From contig NC_012995.1 of NCBI RefSeq assembly GCF_000026365.1, positions 436,501 to 500,500 on the forward strand: a stretch of 64,000 nucleotides of DNA, written 5' to 3'. Source of the DNA: Zygosaccharomyces rouxii (Eukaryota > Ascomycota > Saccharomycetes > Saccharomycetales > Saccharomycetaceae). Below the pieces are notes generated by a model. It worked only from the letters and a program-made list of their open reading frames with translations, searched no databases and was not told the DNA's origin. This document shows positions 61,191 through 64,000 of the stretch, piece after piece. The position numbers and the translations under genes are program-made. Positions within the stretch are counted from its first letter, which is position 1. Each line of letters starts with the position of its first letter.

Positions 61191-62216
61191 ATGTCATCAT
61201 CTTATTCAGCACTATCAGAAATACCATGTTCCAAGGAACAAGTGGAAAATTGCATTTTTTCTAGGTGGTATCCAAAGTTTAAAAGCTATGTTCCCATGAC
61301 AAGGATTATAAAGCCGTTGCCCTCAGAATTTATACGGTATTTGGAGCAGGATGGTATCAAACTCCCACCAGTTGATCAGGAATTATCGATTTATACTAGT
61401 GATCCCGTTGGAAATCAAGCAAATGATTATAGCGATGGAGAAGATGCTCAAGAGGAAGAACAGCAGGAGGATGAAATTAAGCCATTAATACATTTCCCAG
61501 AGCTGCATAACCAGATCAAGCAAGTTATTGCAGAACTGGGTCCAGTGACTCCAAAGCTGAATTGGTCTTCGCCCAGAGATGCCGTATGGATTTTACCCAA
61601 TAATACTACAAAGTGTACCGAGGTTAATGAAATATACCTTCTACTAAATGCATCGAACTACATTGTGCATGATTTAGAAATAGGTCAACAGCAAGGTAAT
61701 GAATTTGAACTAGTGCTTAGGCAATGGTTTGCACTAAATCCAGCGTTGGAATTCCGTGTATTTGTCAGAGACTCCAAGATAGTGGGTGCTTCACAAAGGG
61801 ATTTGAACTACTACAAGTATTTGGAATCCCTGAAAGATCAATTCAAGGATGTATTTGATGAATTCGTGGAGGAAACTGCTATACCAAACTTTCCAGATAA
61901 AAGTTTCGTCTTGGACTTATATGTGCCTCGACCATTTAACAAAGTCTATCTTATCGACATCAACCCATTTGCTCGAAAGACCGACCCTCTACTATTCTCA
62001 TGGAATGAATTAGCAACTATTGAGAATCAAGATGATTACGAATTAAGACTAGTGCCGGAAAATAATGTTGGTAGGTTTGCATCAAAGGAACATTCTGAGA
62101 ATCAAGTACCCAAGGATGTTGTAGACGCCAGTTTGGACCCTAGAGCCATTAAAGAACTTACAGAACAATGGACTCAACTTCTGAGAAGACAACAGGAGGA
62201 AAGTGATTCGGAATAA
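61191..62216 (+). CDS. CDC123: eIF2 assembly factor Cdc123
   Basis: ATP-grasp-like protein that assembles the eIF2 gamma subunit into eIF2. 341 residues from the ATG at 61191; the longer frame starts without an ATG. Motifs: FIRYLEQDGIKLPP, an acidic stretch (EDAQEEEQQEDE), FPELHNQIK, PKLNWSSPRDAVWILPNN, LVLRQWFALNPALEFRVFV and VYLIDINPFARKTDPLLFSW. S. cerevisiae CDC123 (YLR215C) adjoins CPR6; here it is about 11 kb away, with the YDL140-143 genes between. Confidence 0.95.
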   Translation: MSSSYSALSEIPCSKEQVENCIFSRWYPKFKSYVPMTRIIKPLPSEFIRYLEQDGIKLPPVDQELSIYTSDPVGNQANDYSDGEDAQEEEQQEDEIKPLIHFPELHNQIKQVIAELGPVTPKLNWSSPRDAVWILPNNTTKCTEVNEIYLLLNASNYIVHDLEIGQQQGNEFELVLRQWFALNPALEFRVFVRDSKIVGASQRDLNYYKYLESLKDQFKDVFDEFVEETAIPNFPDKSFVLDLYVPRPFNKVYLIDINPFARKTDPLLFSWNELATIENQDDYELRLVPENNVGRFASKEHSENQVPKDVVDASLDPRAIKELTEQWTQLLRRQQEESDSE

Positions 62217-62392
62217 ACAGGCTATGAACTCGGGAACTGGGTTTTCGAGTATCTTGCATTATTTTTTTTCCCTCTCTTTAGGTAGTCTTAGGCAACGATT
62301 TGTAAACATGAATCTCTAACTTGAAATTCATTGCTCCTGTATTCTGTTGAGAAAAGGTACGAACGTAGAATAAATATATACAACAGATCCCG

Positions 62393-63475
62393 ATGGGAGA
62401 TTCTTGTCAATTGCCTAAAGTTATCGTGATTGGTGCCGGTGGTGTTGGTATCATCGGTGCTCTTTCTCTTTGTTATAAAGGTTTAAGCAATGTGTCATTA
62501 GCCATTAGATCTGATTATGAAATAGTACAAAAGAAAGGTTATAAAATCAGTTCCTGTGACTATGGTCAATTCGAAAGTTGGAAGCCAAACCATGTGTATC
62601 GAACCGTAGAGGACGCATCTCAAAGTGGCCAATTTTTCGATTATATCGTCGTTGCTACTAAGAACATTCCTGATGGCCCTGCACATTCAAGAGTCCCTAA
62701 AGTGATCCAACCTCTTGTGGAGAGTAACCACGCTCTCAGTGAAGGTCGTCAGACTAATGTCTTGCTGATTCAAAACGGGATCGATATCGAGAAAGAGATT
62801 TGGAACGCATTCGATAGAAAAAAGTACCATTTGAACGTTTTATCTGGTATCCAACTAATTGGTTCAACTAAAGTGGCACCAGGTGTGATTGACCATGTTG
62901 GTAAGGATCAATTGCAAGTAGGTGCCTTTGAAAGCGAGAATGAAGATGCTGTTAAGGCCGCTAAAAGGTTTGTCGAATTGTATCACAACGAAGGTAAGAA
63001 CTATGCCGAATTTGATGCATCCGTTCGTTATTCAAGATGGAAAAAACTACTATATAATGCTGCGATCAACACTACAACGTCCTTGGTTAATTTAGATGTC
63101 CCTCGATGCCTTGAATTTGGTGTTGATAGGAAAAGCACCGAGGAAAACGTCTTCAGACCTGCAATGCGTGAAATTGTCGCTATAGCTACTACAGAAAATA
63201 TAGTGCTCGATGAATCACTCGTCACCTTTTTTGTCGAAATTACAAGGCACATTATGTTTAAACCCTCCATGTGCGTGGATCACGAGAAAGGCCAGTTGAT
63301 GGAATTAGAAGTTATTTTGGGTAATCCTTTGAAAATTGCAAGAGAAAATGGAGTACAGACACCTGTGCTATCCATGCTATATTATTTACTCGTTATGGTT
63401 CAAGGACATTTGAGAGAGAAGAACGGATTATTGAAATTTGACGAATCGAAGGCAGAACTAGTCGAAACCAAATAA
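62393..63475 (+). CDS. 2-Dehydropantoate 2-reductase (ApbA/PanE)-like protein, YDL144C orthologue
   Basis: 360-residue NAD(P)-dependent reductase of the ketopantoate reductase family. The Rossmann motif VIVIGAGGVGIIGALSL-type (VIGAGGVGIIGALSL) is at about residues 12-26, the DYIVVATKN and LLIQNGIDIEKEI segments follow, and the C-terminal helical domain contains YSRWKKLLYNAAINTTTSLV, with the conserved K-x-x-x-N pair. S. cerevisiae YDL144C has the same family membership and follows CCT4. Whether it acts on ketopantoate (PAN5 does in yeast) is not known. Confidence 0.88.
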   Translation: MGDSCQLPKVIVIGAGGVGIIGALSLCYKGLSNVSLAIRSDYEIVQKKGYKISSCDYGQFESWKPNHVYRTVEDASQSGQFFDYIVVATKNIPDGPAHSRVPKVIQPLVESNHALSEGRQTNVLLIQNGIDIEKEIWNAFDRKKYHLNVLSGIQLIGSTKVAPGVIDHVGKDQLQVGAFESENEDAVKAAKRFVELYHNEGKNYAEFDASVRYSRWKKLLYNAAINTTTSLVNLDVPRCLEFGVDRKSTEENVFRPAMREIVAIATTENIVLDESLVTFFVEITRHIMFKPSMCVDHEKGQLMELEVILGNPLKIARENGVQTPVLSMLYYLLVMVQGHLREKNGLLKFDESKAELVETK

Positions 63476-63879
63476 TCCTTGTAATAAATATTAACTCATA
63501 TAATCATTACAAAAAGGTATGAACTGGGCTCAACTCCAATAACATGTTTATTTGTGCGTGTCTGTCGTTTTTGTGGGCAATATCTTTTTTTGCTGCCCTA
63601 CGCCGTTTTATAAAGTGTCAGTAAATATGAAAACGACAACAATAAAATAAAATAAAATATAATTAAACAAAGTATAATAAGCATTTTAAAAGAAAAGAAA
63701 AAGATAGCGGAGAAATCCAATATCTTTGGGGGTGCTACAGTTCCATTTTCTCTCATTTTCTCTCATTTTTTATATTTTATTTATTTATTTCTTTTCTATT
63801 TAGTTATTTAATTATTATATTTTTTATTTTTTTGTAGTAGCATATTGTAAGAAGAATATTACATTGATAGACGCCAAAA
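63476..63879. other. Intergenic, AT-rich
   Basis: 404 bases upstream of the gene at the right edge. A T-rich promoter-like stretch with repeated TTTCTCTCATTT and (TTTA)n runs lies at about 63745-63835. No RNA gene seen. Confidence 0.4.
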
Positions 63880-64000
63880 ATGCCACTGTACATATTGTGG
63901 GCATGGGTTACAAGCTTTTTACTGCTCGGTTGTCCACTAATAACTCGAGCGGAGCCTTATGAACCTTCTAAACCAATAAAGTGTCAGAAAGAGCAACAGT
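63880..64000 (+). CDS. 5' end of a gene for a secreted or membrane protein, partial
   Basis: An ATG at 63880-63882 opens 40 codons to the window edge. The N-terminus is a good signal peptide (PLYILWAWVTSFLLLGCPL, then ITRAEP with an A-x-type cleavage context), followed by polar sequence with a cysteine (YEPSKPIKCQKEQQ). The long T-rich upstream stretch fits a promoter. The gene is cut by the window, so I cannot name it. Confidence 0.6.
   Translation, partial: MPLYILWAWVTSFLLLGCPLITRAEPYEPSKPIKCQKEQQ

Overview
The window is nuclear DNA of a budding yeast of the family Saccharomycetaceae. Genes are compact and mostly intronless, the ribosomal protein gene has a GTATGT...TACTAAC...TAG intron, and almost every protein has a clear Saccharomyces cerevisiae counterpart. 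The gene order is the one expected before the yeast whole-genome duplication (WGD). Several genes that are ohnolog pairs in S. cerevisiae occur here once: CYC1/CYC7, UTR1/YEF1, OSM1/FRD1, PPH21/PPH22, RPL35A/B, ARF1/ARF2 and SNF3/RGT2. Neighbours that S. cerevisiae splits between two sister regions are interleaved here. A non-WGD yeast of the Zygosaccharomyces/Torulaspora group fits best; the genus is an inference.

Region 1 (1-9053): the 5' part of a GRE2/ARI1-like reductase gene, then UTR4, CYC1, UTR2, UTR1, GDA1 and ISY1. This merges S. cerevisiae chromosome V (YEL038-YEL042) and chromosome X (YJR048-YJR050).

Region 2 (about 9190-16847): an accessory insertion between ISY1 and the YEL043W orthologue. 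It is a tandem array of two units of about 3.8 kb. Each unit carries one intact 286-codon gene of the DUP240/COS membrane protein family on the minus strand and several decayed DUP copies on the plus strand. The second unit also carries an unrecognised multi-pass membrane protein gene. Blocks of near-perfect identity alternate with diverged blocks, which suggests gene conversion.

Region 3 (16848-27609): the YEL043W orthologue, IES6, a possible small secreted peptide, GLY1, an OSM1/FRD1 fumarate reductase with two candidate starts, TCA17, an LPL1-like lipase and an unrecognised 234-residue protein. Up to TCA17 this follows YEL043-YEL048.

Region 4 (28319-63475): an interleaving of two S. cerevisiae chromosome IV regions, YDL188-YDL195 and YDL134-YDL144. 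It carries PPH21/22, RDI1, RBS1, UFD2, RPL35, ARF, NUS1, a SNF3/RGT2 glucose sensor, SEC31, SCM3, RPO21, BPL1, CRD1, CCT4 and a YDL144C-like reductase. COA4, CPR6 and CDC123, neighbours on S. cerevisiae chromosome XII, are interspersed. An OHCU decarboxylase-like gene, absent from S. cerevisiae, lies between PPH21/22 and RDI1. The right edge cuts a gene for a secreted or membrane protein.

Apart from the DUP array, the genes are housekeeping: respiration, secretion, the cell wall, NAD(P), transcription and protein folding. I saw no tRNA, transposon, centromere or CRISPR.
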